Below are positions 1 to 9,237 of a stretch of DNA of 64,000 nucleotides, piece by piece. Below the pieces are notes generated by a model that did not search any database, was not told the origin of the DNA, and saw only the letters and a program-made list of their open reading frames with translations. A program made the translations under genes and the position numbers. How positions within the stretch are numbered: the first letter of the stretch is position 1; every line of letters starts with the position of its first letter. Origin of the DNA: Planctomycetota bacterium (GTDB lineage Bacteria; Planctomycetota; Phycisphaerae; Phycisphaerales; SM1A02); NCBI GenBank assembly GCA_021414025.1, contig JAIOPG010000007.1, positions 242,008 through 306,007 of the forward strand, written 5' to 3'.

Positions 1-1125
1 ATCGCCAACAAGCCGACCACCCTGCCGCGCATCAAGGAGTGGTGGCGCTCGCAGCAGTCGGTCGCCACGCTGATCTCCGTCGCGGCGAGCGATCCCGAGG
101 ACGCCTGGCGCGAATGGACCCGGCGCCTCAACGCCCAGCTGCTCTCCGAGGGCGAGATCGACGATGTGCTCTCCTTTGCCACGGCCGCCGCGCTCAAGCC
201 GCCCAACACCATCGCCAACTACGACGACGCGAGACCCTTCCTGCGCTCAATGACACTGCAATCCCGCTGGACGCCCCAGCGCCGTCACGCGCTGCTGGAA
301 TTTCTGCTCAAGCATGACTCGGTGACGATCACCAGCGCCGGCACCTTCATGCCGGGCAAGTCCATCGCGCTGACCATCCAGTCGAGCTCGCCCCTGGATC
401 CCGCGCAGGCCTCGCCGGGCTCGCTGAATGCCTCGTGGCCGGGCCTTCGGATCTCGATCGAGTCGCTCCGCATCGCTCTCAAGGGCGAAGCGCCGCAGAC
501 CGTGAAGCAATTCACCGCCGGCGACTCGACTCCGAGCGGCTTCGCCACCCTCGCCCTTTTTGCCCCCACGACCCCAGGCGTCTACGAGGCCCAGATCGAC
601 CTGCGCATCGTCGAAGCGGGCGACGCGAAACGCGATGCGCCCTTCGAACGCACGCTCGTCCTTCCCTGGAATTTTCGGATCCGCGATCCCGCCGCGACGC
701 TCATCTCGTTTGAATCGGATCCCGATCTGGCCGGCCGGGTGCAGCAGTGGCTCGCCGCAAGCACGATCGAAGTCGACGAGGTGCATCAGAGCGGCGTGGT
801 GCAACTGCCCGCCTACAAGGCGAGTCTTCTTCCCGCCGATCTGAGCCTGGGCTACCGCGTCAAGGTCGCGCAGGGAGATCACGCGGCCGAAGCGGGGCAA
901 TTCTGGATGTCCGCCCCCTTCACCTCCGGATACAAAGGGCAGCTTTCCAATTTCACGATCCCCAAGCAATGGGACACCGCTCTTCCAGCGACGCTCACCT
1001 TCGAGCCCGACCCCGAGCTGGCGATCCGGCGCGGCGAGCGCGAGGGTCGCGCGCTGCTGGACACGATTGAAATCAAGGGCGTCAAGCTGCGCAGCGCCAC
1101 TTCACCGGAGCCTCGCGGCCCGTGA
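1..1125 (+). CDS. Hypothetical protein, 5'-truncated by the window
   Basis: The reading frame is open from base 1 and gives 374 visible residues; the true start lies outside the window. I do not recognise the family. The N-terminal visible part (IANKPTTLPRIKEWWRSQQ) looks soluble and helical. From about residue 100 the protein becomes beta-rich, with alternating hydrophobic strands and Pro/Ser/Thr turns. No membrane segment or catalytic motif stands out. The stop codon overlaps the GTG start of trmL by 4 bases (GTGA), so the two genes are probably translationally coupled. The beta-rich C-terminal half would suit a periplasmic or extracellular domain, but this is inference only. Confidence 0.7.
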   Translation: MANKPTTLPRIKEWWRSQQSVATLISVAASDPEDAWREWTRRLNAQLLSEGEIDDVLSFATAAALKPPNTIANYDDARPFLRSMTLQSRWTPQRRHALLEFLLKHDSVTITSAGTFMPGKSIALTIQSSSPLDPAQASPGSLNASWPGLRISIESLRIALKGEAPQTVKQFTAGDSTPSGFATLALFAPTTPGVYEAQIDLRIVEAGDAKRDAPFERTLVLPWNFRIRDPAATLISFESDPDLAGRVQQWLAASTIEVDEVHQSGVVQLPAYKASLLPADLSLGYRVKVAQGDHAAEAGQFWMSAPFTSGYKGQLSNFTIPKQWDTALPATLTFEPDPELAIRRGEREGRALLDTIEIKGVKLRSATSPEPRGP

Positions 1126-1625
1126 GCGATCCCCTCTTCAACATCGTGCTGATCCATCCGCAGATTCCCAACAACACCGGGAATGTGGGCCGCACCGCCG
1201 CGGTCACCGGGTGCCGGCTGCACATCGTGCGGCCGATCGCCTTCGACATGGACGAGCAGGCGGTGCGCCGCGCCGGCCTGGACTACTGGCACCTGGTGGA
1301 TTGCCGCGAGCACGAGAGTTGGGAGGCCTTTCTCCGCAGCGAACGCCCGCAGCGGGTCTGGCTCTATTCGTCGCACGCGACCCTGCCGCACTGGAAGGCC
1401 CCGATGCGGCGCGGGGACTTCCTGCTCTTTGGAAACGAGACCGCCGGCACCCCGCCGGAGATCCACCAGTGGGTCGACCGCGACTTCGGGGCCGACCACC
1501 GGATCCGGTTTCCGCTTCGCGACCATCCCGATTGCCGAAGCCTGAATCTGGCCACGGCAGTGGCCTGCGGGGTGTACGAGGGCATCCGGCAGCTTTCCAC
1601 CTCAGGGGATTGCATTCCTCTTTGA
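1122..1625 (+). CDS. trmL: tRNA (cytidine(34)-2'-O)-methyltransferase, SPOUT family
   Basis: TrmL uses S-adenosylmethionine to methylate the 2'-O of the wobble nucleotide of tRNA-Leu isoacceptors in the cytoplasm. The 167 residues match the usual compact length of the family. The three SPOUT motifs are visible: NIVLIHPQIPNNTGNVGR near the N-terminus, LLFGNETAG in the middle, and RSLNLATAVACGVYE at the C-terminal trefoil knot. The start is GTG and overlaps the stop of the upstream gene in a GTGA arrangement. The RSLNL segment follows RDHPDC, where many relatives have a methionine/proline-rich turn; this is a minor variation. Confidence 0.93.
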   Translation: MSDPLFNIVLIHPQIPNNTGNVGRTAAVTGCRLHIVRPIAFDMDEQAVRRAGLDYWHLVDCREHESWEAFLRSERPQRVWLYSSHATLPHWKAPMRRGDFLLFGNETAGTPPEIHQWVDRDFGADHRIRFPLRDHPDCRSLNLATAVACGVYEGIRQLSTSGDCIPL

Positions 1626-1739
1626 ATTCCGGGGAACCATTACGATATGGGCATCGGATGCATCCCTGACCCCACGGCCCTGGGTCGTCCCATGGCCATG
1701 TTTGCCGACCCCCATTCGCTTTCCTCCACGGACCCATTC

Positions 1740-2816
1740 ATGCACAACTCCCCACAACAGCGTCGCGGCTTCACCCTGATTGAAATCCTGGTGGTGGTCG
1801 GAATCATCGCCCTGCTGGTGGGCATTCTGCTTCCGGCACTGAGCAAGGTGCAGGAGCGGGCCAAGGTGACCCAGACCACGGGCTTGATGCAGGAATTTGC
1901 CAAGGCCTGCGACGCCTTCCAGCAGGAGTTCGGCCGCTATCCGGGTTTGGTGCCCGAGGAGATCCTCGCCAATGATCCGCAGATCTCCGGCACGGAGAAC
2001 GCCATCCTGGAGTTGATGGGCGGCGGCGTTCGCAAGAACGACGTGGACTCGGCCTCTTACACCAACACGACCATCGGCTACGGCGCCCCGGGCTGGATCG
2101 AGCTGACCTTCAAGACCGGCAACGCGGCCCCCAACGACAAGTTCTATGTGAAGATCAATCCCGGAAAGATCGGCGAAGGCCCCAAGATCAACAACAAGCA
2201 GTACCCGCCCTTCTTCGCGCCCAAGGCCAGCGAACTTCGCCCGGCCGCGGGACAGATGTACAGCAGCTCGGGCACACGCACCGCGGGGGAACTCCCCGCC
2301 CTGGCCGCCGCCGGCGGCATGCCGGACCTGGTGGACTCCTGGGGCAATCCGATCATCTTCCTCCGCGCCGCCCGCAACGTCGGACCGCTGGCCGGCAGCA
2401 ACAGCGAGCGCGCCCAGTTCCTGGTGATGGACGACACCGGAAAGTTGTACGGCGCGATGGATCCCTACCTGGGCTCGGCGGGTCTTGGCGAGCTCAGCCT
2501 GCCCCAGACCAAGGCGGACGCGGCGGGCTCCGAAATTTACAGCTTGTTTGAGGATGGAACGACGCCGGCCAAGCAGAAGGAACTGTTTGCGCAAATCCTT
2601 CGCCATCCCGGCTTCGGCGACGCCACGACACCGCTCTCCGGCACAGCTCGAGGCAAATACATCCTGATTTCCGCGGGCAAGGACGGCGTGTACTTCAACC
2701 GCGTCGACGGTCTGGGCACCAAGGGCTCGCCCGTGACCCCGGCAGTCATGCTCAGCAAATCGGGCCTTGCAGGCCTGGACAACTTTGACGACATCCGCCT
2801 CTTCGGCGGCGGCTGA
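1740..2816 (+). CDS. Type II secretion/type IV pilin-like protein (prepilin)
   Basis: The mature N-terminus carries the prepilin peptidase signature RRGFTLIEILVVVGIIALL, with Glu at position +5 of the mature protein followed by one hydrophobic helix. Cleavage after the Gly and N-methylation of Phe are expected, followed by assembly into a pseudopilus in the inner membrane and periplasm. The 358-residue product is long for GspG. The C-terminal half (VDSWGNPIIF, YILISAGKDG) resembles the GspG-like fold common in planctomycetes. I chose ATG 1740 because it gives a short basic leader directly before the cleavage site. In-frame ATGs at 1647, 1692 and 1698 are possible, but a TACGAT hexamer at 1641-1646 argues against 1647 as the start. 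A strong terminator follows. Confidence 0.85.
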   Translation: MHNSPQQRRGFTLIEILVVVGIIALLVGILLPALSKVQERAKVTQTTGLMQEFAKACDAFQQEFGRYPGLVPEEILANDPQISGTENAILELMGGGVRKNDVDSASYTNTTIGYGAPGWIELTFKTGNAAPNDKFYVKINPGKIGEGPKINNKQYPPFFAPKASELRPAAGQMYSSSGTRTAGELPALAAAGGMPDLVDSWGNPIIFLRAARNVGPLAGSNSERAQFLVMDDTGKLYGAMDPYLGSAGLGELSLPQTKADAAGSEIYSLFEDGTTPAKQKELFAQILRHPGFGDATTPLSGTARGKYILISAGKDGVYFNRVDGLGTKGSPVTPAVMLSKSGLAGLDNFDDIRLFGGG

Positions 2817-2834
2817 TCGGATCGATTCATCGAC

Positions 2835-2853
2835 GAGTCGATCGGATCGACTC
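2835..2853. repeat. Near-perfect DNA palindrome after the pilin gene
   Basis: GAGTCGATC and GATCGACTC are exact inverted arms around a single central G. A further partial copy of the GATCGGATCGA element begins at about 2817. It lies between the pilin stop and the terminator, so it may be part of a folded 3' UTR or a protein-binding site. Confidence 0.5.
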
Positions 2854-2860
2854 CTGCATG

Positions 2861-2903
2861 CAAAAGAAAACGGACGCCCGCAATCGGGCGTCCGTTCTTT
2901 TTC
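2861..2903. terminator. Bidirectional intrinsic terminator
   Basis: A perfect 10-bp stem (CGGACGCCCG, loop CAAT, CGGGCGTCCG at 2871-2894) is followed by TTCTTTTT on the plus strand and preceded by AAAAGAAAA. It can therefore terminate both the pilin gene (plus) and the secreted-protein gene (minus), which converge here. Confidence 0.92.
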
Positions 2904-2930
2904 AATTCAATTCCAATCGTTCAGTGAGAA

Positions 2931-3665
2931 TCAAGGATCGAACGGAGGAGGCGGAGGAGTCTTGTCCTTGCCATCGGCTGGAGGAGCGTCGCCGGGCTTG
3001 CCGCCAGGACCGCCCTTGCCTTTGCCAGGACCCTTGCCCTTTCCGTCACCCATCTCATCTTCACCGCGTCGGACGCCCAGGGCCTTCATCTTCTTCTCGT
3101 TGGCCTCGAGCTTGGTCTTGAAGTCGGCCTGCTGAGGCTCGGTCAGAAGCGCGAAGATCTGCTTCTGCGATTCCTCCGGCTTGGGGGCCGATTCGCGCAG
3201 CGCCTTCAACTGTTCCATCGTGGCCTTGTCGGGCTTCTGGCCCTGTCCCTTCGCTTGTTCGGCGAGCGCCTTCAACTTGTCGGCGTTGGCGTCCTTCCAG
3301 GTCTTCATCGAGGCCTCGTACTGCGCCTTGATCGCCTCGGCCTTGGCCTGCACCTCGGCGCTGAGGGTCGGCTTGATCTCCTCGAAGGTACGCATCCACG
3401 CCATGTGCTTTCCGCGTTCCTCGCCCATCGGGCCGCCGGCTTCGGGACGCTTCTTGCCGCCCTGCTTGCCGCCGTCAAAACCCTTTTCGCTGTCTGAGGC
3501 GCCCGGAGCCACCGGCGGTCCTCCGAGGTTGGGATTCGCGGGCGGAGTGGAGGGCGGGTTGGACGGGGGAGCCGCGCTCGCGGCGAAGCTCATGCATCCC
3601 AGCAGCGTGGTGGCCGCCAGGACATTTCGAATCGAGAGAACGGAACCGGGAGTCAGTGGTCGCAT
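2931..3665 (-). CDS. Secreted Pro/Gly-rich protein with a central charged helical domain
   Basis: The 244-residue product starts with a typical signal peptide (hydrophobic run followed by SFAASAA, residues about 14-32). A Pro/Asn-rich linker follows, then a charged alpha-helical domain (about residues 85-200) containing LLTEPQQADF, and a Gly/Lys-rich tail ending in a proline run. The LTEPQQ helix vaguely recalls the LTxxQ motif of Spy/CpxP-type periplasmic proteins, but similarity is too weak to assign a function. The start ATG has a good Shine-Dalgarno sequence (AAGGA). An 18-base inverted repeat lies in the 5' UTR. The function is unknown and an extracytoplasmic location is likely. Confidence 0.75.
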   Translation of the reverse strand: MRPLTPGSVLSIRNVLAATTLLGCMSFAASAAPPSNPPSTPPANPNLGGPPVAPGASDSEKGFDGGKQGGKKRPEAGGPMGEERGKHMAWMRTFEEIKPTLSAEVQAKAEAIKAQYEASMKTWKDANADKLKALAEQAKGQGQKPDKATMEQLKALRESAPKPEESQKQIFALLTEPQQADFKTKLEANEKKMKALGVRRGEDEMGDGKGKGPGKGKGGPGGKPGDAPPADGKDKTPPPPPFDP

Positions 3666-3679
3666 AATTTTCCTTTCGT

Positions 3680-3697
3680 GACCAGAGAATTCTGGTC
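3680..3697. promoter_or_regulatory. Inverted repeat in the 5' UTR of the 2931-3665 gene
   Basis: GACCAGA-GAAT-TCTGGTC is a 7-bp perfect inverted repeat about 15 bases upstream of the start codon of the minus-strand gene. It could be an operator or an mRNA hairpin close to the ribosome-binding site. Confidence 0.45.
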
Positions 3698-3798
3698 TGG
3701 GCTGAGAAATGCACGATGCGACCTCCTATTGCAGAGCGGCCCGGCGAATTCGTCAAGAGGGCCCGAATCCAAGCGGCGGCGTTGGTATAACTAGGTTC

Positions 3799-3804
3799 TA
3801 GGAT
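3799..3804 (+). promoter_or_regulatory. -10 element (TAGGAT) 8 nt before the mrp start
   Basis: TAGGAT ends 8 nt before ATG 3813, which predicts a leaderless or nearly leaderless mRNA. A second candidate, TATAAC, lies at 3786-3791. Confidence 0.5.
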
Positions 3805-3812
3805 CAAAACCC

Positions 3813-4922
3813 ATGCCCTTGGACAAGCCCGCCATTGAAAAATCGCTTCGCACCGTGCTGGATCCGGCCACCGGCAAGGATCTGGTCACGCTGGGCATGG
3901 TCAAGCACATCGCGGCCTTCGAGGGAGCCATCCGGATCGTGCTGGAGCTTTCGCCGCAGTTTGCCCCGCGCCAGGAGCACCTCCGCTCGGCCGTTGATCG
4001 CGCCCTGCGCGAGGCCGCCAAGGCGGCGCAGGCCGAGATTGAAACCATCGAGATCGAGTTTGCTGCGCCCAAGACCGCCGCGGCGCCGGCACCGGCCCCT
4101 GGCGCGAAGACGGAGAATCCCCTGCCGCTGGTGAAGCGCATCATCGCCGTCGGCGCTGGCAAGGGTGGCGTGGGCAAAAGCACTGTCGCCGTAAATCTTG
4201 CTGTGGGGCTGGCCCGGATGGGCCATGCGGTCGGGCTGCTCGACGCCGACATCTACGGGCCCAGCGCGCCGACCATGCTCGGACTGGACGACGTGGGCAC
4301 CAAGGCGCGCGGGCAGATGCTGCTGCCCTTCGAGGTGCATGGCGTCAAGGCCATGACCATCGGCAAGCTGGTCGATCCGGACAAGGCCCTGGTGTGGCGC
4401 GGTCCGATGGCACATGGCGCCTTCAAGCAACTGGCGACGCAGACCGACTGGGGGGCGCTCGATTATCTGATCATCGACCTGCCGCCGGGCACCGGCGATG
4501 TGGCCCTGACCATGTCGCAGCTGCTGCCGGTCTCCGGCGCCGTCGTGGTGTGCACCCCGCAGCGGGTCGCCCAGGATGACGCGCGGCGGGCGGCGCGGAT
4601 GTTCCAGAACCTGGGCATTGAGGTGCTGGGCGTGGTGGAGAACATGAGCTACTTCGCAGCCCCCGATGGGAAGGAATACGACCTCTTCGGACGCGGCGGC
4701 GCCGAGATCATGGCCCAGACGATGGGGCTTCCCTTCCTGGGATCGATCCCGATCCACGTCGAGCTCTGCCGCAACTCGGATGTGGGCAAGCCCCTGGATA
4801 ATTGGAAGAATGCCGCGATGGGCGCGGCCTTGGACGCCCTGTGCCAGCGCATCTCGGCGCAGGTGATGCTCGCCGAGGTCGCGGGCCGGACCGACCGTCC
4901 GGTCCTGACCATCGCGGAGTGA
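3813..4922 (+). CDS. apbC: Mrp/ApbC family iron-sulfur cluster carrier ATPase
   Basis: The 369-residue protein has an N-terminal MIP18/DUF59 domain (residues about 5-70), an Ala/Pro linker, and a ParA/MinD-type P-loop ATPase domain. The deviant Walker A is GKGGVGKST at 116-124, followed by LLDADIYGPSAPTMLG and DLPPGTGD. Proteins of this family carry or transfer [4Fe-4S] clusters to apo-enzymes in the cytoplasm. The CxxC pair that normally follows ENMSYF and holds the bridging cluster is absent: the sequence reads ENMSYFAAPDGKEYDLFG. Variants without this pair are known in other phyla, so the exact role is uncertain. The stop codon abuts the stop of the convergent RND gene with no spacer. Confidence 0.9.
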   Translation: MPLDKPAIEKSLRTVLDPATGKDLVTLGMVKHIAAFEGAIRIVLELSPQFAPRQEHLRSAVDRALREAAKAAQAEIETIEIEFAAPKTAAAPAPAPGAKTENPLPLVKRIIAVGAGKGGVGKSTVAVNLAVGLARMGHAVGLLDADIYGPSAPTMLGLDDVGTKARGQMLLPFEVHGVKAMTIGKLVDPDKALVWRGPMAHGAFKQLATQTDWGALDYLIIDLPPGTGDVALTMSQLLPVSGAVVVCTPQRVAQDDARRAARMFQNLGIEVLGVVENMSYFAAPDGKEYDLFGRGGAEIMAQTMGLPFLGSIPIHVELCRNSDVGKPLDNWKNAAMGAALDALCQRISAQVMLAEVAGRTDRPVLTIAE

Positions 4923-7900
4923 TTAGATCTCCTCGAGCAGCTTGGCCTTGTTCTTCACGGAGTCGATGCCGCAGTGCATGCGGAAGGTCTCCAGCGCGAT
5001 GTAGAGGATCGGCGTGATCAGCAGCGTGATGGCGGTTCCCACCAGCAATCCGCCCACCACCGTGTAGCCGATCGAGTGGCGGCTGTTGGAGCCCGGGCCG
5101 CTGGCCAGCACCAGCGGCAGCGATCCCAGGATGAAGGAGATCGAGGTCATCAGAATCGGACGCAGGCGCAACTTCGCCGCGGTCTTGGCCGCCTCGATCG
5201 GGCTCTGCCCCTTCTCGCGCGCGTCCTTGGCGAATTCCACGATCAAAATGGCGTTCTTGGCCGCAAGCCCGACCAGCATCACCAGTCCCACCTGCGCGTA
5301 GACGTCCAGCGCGTTGTGGAAAAGCATGAGCGTGCCCACGGCGCCAAACATGGCCCCGGGCACCGCGGTCAGCACCAGCAGCGGCAGCGTCCAGCTCTCG
5401 TACTGCGCCGCGAGCAGCAAATACACGGCGAGAATGGAGAGGCCGAAGACGATCGGCGCCGCGTTGCCCGCGGCGTTCTGCTGCTGGACGATGCCGGTCC
5501 ACTGCGGTTGGAACTTGACGGGAAGAATGTCCTTGGCCATCTGCATCATGGAGGCGATGGCCTCGCCGCTGGAGACTCCGGGCCCGGTGTTGCCGTTGAT
5601 CTGCACGGAGTCCATCGCGTTGTAGTGGGTGATCAGGTCGCTGCCGGATTCCTGTCGCACCGTGCAGAACGAGGAGAGCGGCGTGGGGATTCCCGACTTG
5701 CCCTCGACGTAGATGGCGCTGAGCTTGTCGGGGGTCATGCGGTAGCGGGCGTCAGCCTGGATGTACACCTGGTAGACCTTGCCGAATTTGTTGAACTGGT
5801 TGATGTAGGCGGAGCCGAAATTCGCCTGCAGAACCTTGAAGACGTTGTCGATGGGAATGCCCAGGGTCTGCGCCTTGACGCGGTCCACCGAAAGCTCCGT
5901 CTGCGGAACGCCGGTGGACCATGTGGTGCTCAGTCCGATGAACTTGGGGGATTTCCTCGCCTCGGCGAGCAGCTCTCCTGCCGCGGCCCAGAGCTCGTCG
6001 CCGCCGGAGCCGGTGAGATCGTTCACCTGCAACTGGAATCCGCCGACGTTGCCCAGTCCCGGAATAGCGGGCGGGCCGATCGCGAAGACGAAGGCGTCCG
6101 GGATCGCGAAGAACTCGCGATTGAGCTGGTCAATCACCTCGAAGGCGCTGCCGCCCGGCCCCTTGCGCTGGTCCGAGGGTTTGAGTACGGGAATAAGGAA
6201 TCCGGTGTAGCTCTGAGTCGCGCTGGTGAGGAAGTTCAGGCCGTCGACCTCGATGACATTCTCGACCACCGGATTCTTCTCGACGATCGCGCGCACCTTG
6301 GCCACGACTTCCTGGGTGCGCGCCAGCGAGGAGCCGGAGGGCAACTGAACCAGGACGAAGAGATACCCGTTGTCCTCGTCGGGGATGAACGCGGTGGGGA
6401 TGTGGGTGAAGAACCATCCCGCCAGCGCCGCGATTCCGATCAGGAACCCGACCACGATCAGCCAGAGGTGCCCGAAAACCTCCACCAGCTTTTCATAGGC
6501 GTGCTCCACTTTGGAGAAGGCCTTGTTGAAGAGGAAGAAGGGCCCGCTCTTGGCCGCATGGCCCCCGCCCTTGAGCAGGGCGGCGCAGAGCGCCGGGCTG
6601 AGCGTGAGCGAATTGACTCCGGAGAAGACCACGGAGATCGCGATCGTCATGGCGAATTGGTTGTAGAGCTGTCCGGTCATGCCGGGCATCAGGCTGGCCG
6701 GCACGAAGACCGCCACCAGCGCCAGCGTGGTCGCCACGATCGGGCCGGTCACCTCCGACATGGCCTTGCGCGTCGCCTTGTGCGGATCGGTTTCGCCCGC
6801 CTCGAAATTGCGCTCGACATTTTCCACCACCACGATGGCGTCGTCCACCACCAGGCCGATGGCCAGCACCAGGCCGAGCATGCAGAGCGTGTTGATGCTG
6901 AAGCCGAAGAGCAGCAGCACCGCGAAGGTGGCGATGATGCTGACCGGGATGGCGATCAGCGGAATCAGCGTGGCCCGCGCCTTCTGCAGGAAGATGTAGA
7001 TCACGATGAGCACCAGCACCGCGGCCTCGATCAGCGTCTTGACCAGTTCCGAGATGCTCTCGCTAACGAAGCGCGTGCTGTCGAAGCAGATGCTGCCCTT
7101 CACTCCCGGCGGGAAGGTCTCCTGCATGGAGGTCATTACGTCGCGCACCCCCTGGGCCACCGCCAATGCGTTGGCGTCGGGATTCTGGTAGATGCCCAGC
7201 AATCCGCTGGGCTTGCCGGAGAGCAGCGAGCTGGTGGTGTAGTTCGCCGCGCCGAGCTCGACCCGGCCCACGTCGCGGATCCGGACGACGCGCCCGTCGC
7301 TCTCGGTGCGGACGATGATGTTGGAGAACTCCTCGATGGAGGAGAGCCGGCCCTGCGCCACCACCTGCAGCGACTGCGCCGGACTTCCCAGGAAGGGCGG
7401 AGCGCCGGAGGATCCCGCGATGACCTCCTGGTTCTGCCCGCGGATGGCATCCTCCACCTCCGAAGGGTTGATCCCCATCGCCGCCAGCTTGGGGGTGTCG
7501 ATCCAGACCCGCATCGAGTACTGCAGCAGGCCGAAGTTGTTGATGGCGCCGACGCCGGGTACGCGCAGCAGCGCCGGCGTCAGCACGATGTCCATGTAGT
7601 TGCCCAGGAACTTGCTGTCGAAGGCGGGATTGTCCGAGGTCAGCGCCGGCACGATCACCAGGTTGGTGGATTGCTTCTTGAAGGTGACGCCCTGGCGCTG
7701 CGCCCCCTCGGGCAGCTGGGCCAGCGCACTGTTGGCGTAGTTCTGCACGTCGACGGCGCCGATGTCCAGGTCGTATCCCACGTTGAAGGTCACGGTGATG
7801 ATGGAGTTGCCGGCGCTGGTGCTGACGCTGGACATGTACATCATGCCCGGGACGCCGTTGATCGCCAGTTCCAGCGGCCGCGTGACGGAGTCGCCGGTCA

Positions 7901-8066
7901 CCTTGGCGTTGGCGCCGGGGTAGGTCGCAGTGACCTGCACCACCGGCGGCACGATGTTGGGGAACTGCGCAATCGGCAGGATCTTGATCGAGAGCGCGCC
8001 GGCCAGCGTCATCAGGATGGCGAGAACGCCGGCGAAGATCGGTCTTTTGATGAAGAATGAAATCAT
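4923..8066 (-). CDS. RND multidrug efflux transporter, HAE1 (AcrB/MexB) family
   Basis: The 1047-residue inner-membrane proton/drug antiporter has the normal length of the HAE1 family. It starts with [17 protein letters not shown], the canonical first transmembrane helix. The proton-relay helix TM4 has [17 protein letters not shown] with the paired aspartates, and the two large periplasmic porter/docking loops and a total of 12 predicted helices are present. It is the last gene of the minus-strand operon outer-membrane factor - adaptor - pump, and starts 6 bases after the adaptor stop. Together they should export hydrophobic toxins or drugs from the periplasm or inner membrane to the outside. 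No regulator gene is adjacent. Confidence 0.96.
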   Translation of the reverse strand: MISFFIKRPIFAGVLAILMTLAGALSIKILPIAQFPNIVPPVVQVTATYPGANAKVTGDSVTRPLELAINGVPGMMYMSSVSTSAGNSIITVTFNVGYDLDIGAVDVQNYANSALAQLPEGAQRQGVTFKKQSTNLVIVPALTSDNPAFDSKFLGNYMDIVLTPALLRVPGVGAINNFGLLQYSMRVWIDTPKLAAMGINPSEVEDAIRGQNQEVIAGSSGAPPFLGSPAQSLQVVAQGRLSSIEEFSNIIVRTESDGRVVRIRDVGRVELGAANYTTSSLLSGKPSGLLGIYQNPDANALAVAQGVRDVMTSMQETFPPGVKGSICFDSTRFVSESISELVKTLIEAAVLVLIVIYIFLQKARATLIPLIAIPVSIIATFAVLLLFGFSINTLCMLGLVLAIGLVVDDAIVVVENVERNFEAGETDPHKATRKAMSEVTGPIVATTLALVAVFVPASLMPGMTGQLYNQFAMTIAISVVFSGVNSLTLSPALCAALLKGGGHAAKSGPFFLFNKAFSKVEHAYEKLVEVFGHLWLIVVGFLIGIAALAGWFFTHIPTAFIPDEDNGYLFVLVQLPSGSSLARTQEVVAKVRAIVEKNPVVENVIEVDGLNFLTSATQSYTGFLIPVLKPSDQRKGPGGSAFEVIDQLNREFFAIPDAFVFAIGPPAIPGLGNVGGFQLQVNDLTGSGGDELWAAAGELLAEARKSPKFIGLSTTWSTGVPQTELSVDRVKAQTLGIPIDNVFKVLQANFGSAYINQFNKFGKVYQVYIQADARYRMTPDKLSAIYVEGKSGIPTPLSSFCTVRQESGSDLITHYNAMDSVQINGNTGPGVSSGEAIASMMQMAKDILPVKFQPQWTGIVQQQNAAGNAAPIVFGLSILAVYLLLAAQYESWTLPLLVLTAVPGAMFGAVGTLMLFHNALDVYAQVGLVMLVGLAAKNAILIVEFAKDAREKGQSPIEAAKTAAKLRLRPILMTSISFILGSLPLVLASGPGSNSRHSIGYTVVGGLLVGTAITLLITPILYIALETFRMHCGIDSVKNKAKLLEEI

Positions 8067-8072
8067 GTGGCG

Positions 8073-9236
8073 CTACTTGGGTGCGGCCGGAGTCTTGGCT
8101 TCCGCCGGCGTCTCCGCGGGAGCTGCGACCGGCGGCGCGACGCTCACCTTGGTGCCGGGGCGGAGCTTCTGCTGGCCCGCGGTGATGACCTGTTCGCCCG
8201 CGGCGAGCCCGGAGGTCACGATCAGACCCGCGCCGCCCCGCTCGCCCAGGACGATTGGCTTGTTCTGCACGGCGCCATCGCTGCCCACCACCCAGACCGT
8301 CGGCATGGCGGTCTGGTAGACCACCGCCGCTTCGGGAACCGAGATCGCGCCGGGAAAGCTCTGTGTCGGCAGCGCCACGCTGAGGTACTGCCCGGGCATC
8401 ACCAGGAAGTTGGGATTGGCCACCTCGATTCGCGCCAGGATGGTGCCGGTGGTCTGGCTGACGCTGTTGTCGATAAAGACGACGCGCCCCTGCCCCGTCC
8501 ACGTTCCGCTGGGATCGCGCACCGCAACCTTGGTGTCGCCGGCCTTCATCAGGTCGCGCAGCGCCGGCAGGTCGCCGGCCACCGGCGCGAACTCGATCCA
8601 GATCGGGTCGAGCTGGCGGACGTTGGTGAGCTGGCTGTTGGTGGCGGGCTTGACCAGCGTGCCTTCATAGACGTTGGTCTTCGCGGCCTGCCCCGCCAGC
8701 GGCGAGGTGATGACGCAGTAGGAGAGGTTCAGCTTGGCATTGTCCACGTTTGCCTTGGCCGTCTGCACGTTGGCCTTGCTCGCGAGGTAGGCGGCTTCGT
8801 ATTGGTCGAACTGCTCCTGGCTGACCGCCTCGGTGGCGACCAGGGGCTTGTTCCGCTCGTACTTCTGCTTGGCGTCGAAGTGGACCGCCTCCATCGAGGC
8901 CAGTTCCGCCTCGGCTTTTTCCAGGGCGATGCGGAAGGGCGTGGGATCGATCTCGTACATCAACTGGTTGGCCTGGACCGTGGCGCCATCCTTGAAGCGC
9001 TGCTTGAGCAGCCAGCCCTCGACGCGGGCGTCGATCATGACGGTGCGGACGCTGACGGCGATCGCCGGATACTCGGTGTGCAGGTGGACATCGGAGGCCG
9101 CGGTGGTGATTGCGTTGACCGGAATCGCCGGCGGCGCGGCGGCGACCTTGGCTTCTTCCTTGCACCCGGGCGCGGCGCCGAGCCATGCAGCCAGAAGCGC
9201 GGCGGTCCAGAACAATCGTGTCGATCGTGAAATCAT
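8073..9236 (-). CDS. RND efflux periplasmic adaptor (membrane fusion protein)
   Basis: The 387-residue protein has the AcrA/MexA layout. An N-terminal signal ends in a possible lipobox (GAAPGC, Cys 25). A barrel-sandwich half follows (VRTVMIDARVEGWL), then an alpha-hairpin rich in Ala/Lys/Glu (residues about 100-170), the second lipoyl half, a beta-barrel and a Pro/Ala tail. It bridges the inner-membrane pump to the outer-membrane channel. The lipobox is imperfect because Pro and Gly precede the Cys, so lipid attachment is uncertain. The start ATG lies 1 base after the TGA of the outer-membrane-factor gene, which indicates tight translational coupling. Confidence 0.93.
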   Translation of the reverse strand: MISRSTRLFWTAALLAAWLGAAPGCKEEAKVAAAPPAIPVNAITTAASDVHLHTEYPAIAVSVRTVMIDARVEGWLLKQRFKDGATVQANQLMYEIDPTPFRIALEKAEAELASMEAVHFDAKQKYERNKPLVATEAVSQEQFDQYEAAYLASKANVQTAKANVDNAKLNLSYCVITSPLAGQAAKTNVYEGTLVKPATNSQLTNVRQLDPIWIEFAPVAGDLPALRDLMKAGDTKVAVRDPSGTWTGQGRVVFIDNSVSQTTGTILARIEVANPNFLVMPGQYLSVALPTQSFPGAISVPEAAVVYQTAMPTVWVVGSDGAVQNKPIVLGERGGAGLIVTSGLAAGEQVITAGQQKLRPGTKVSVAPPVAAPAETPAEAKTPAAPK

Positions 9237-9237
9237 G

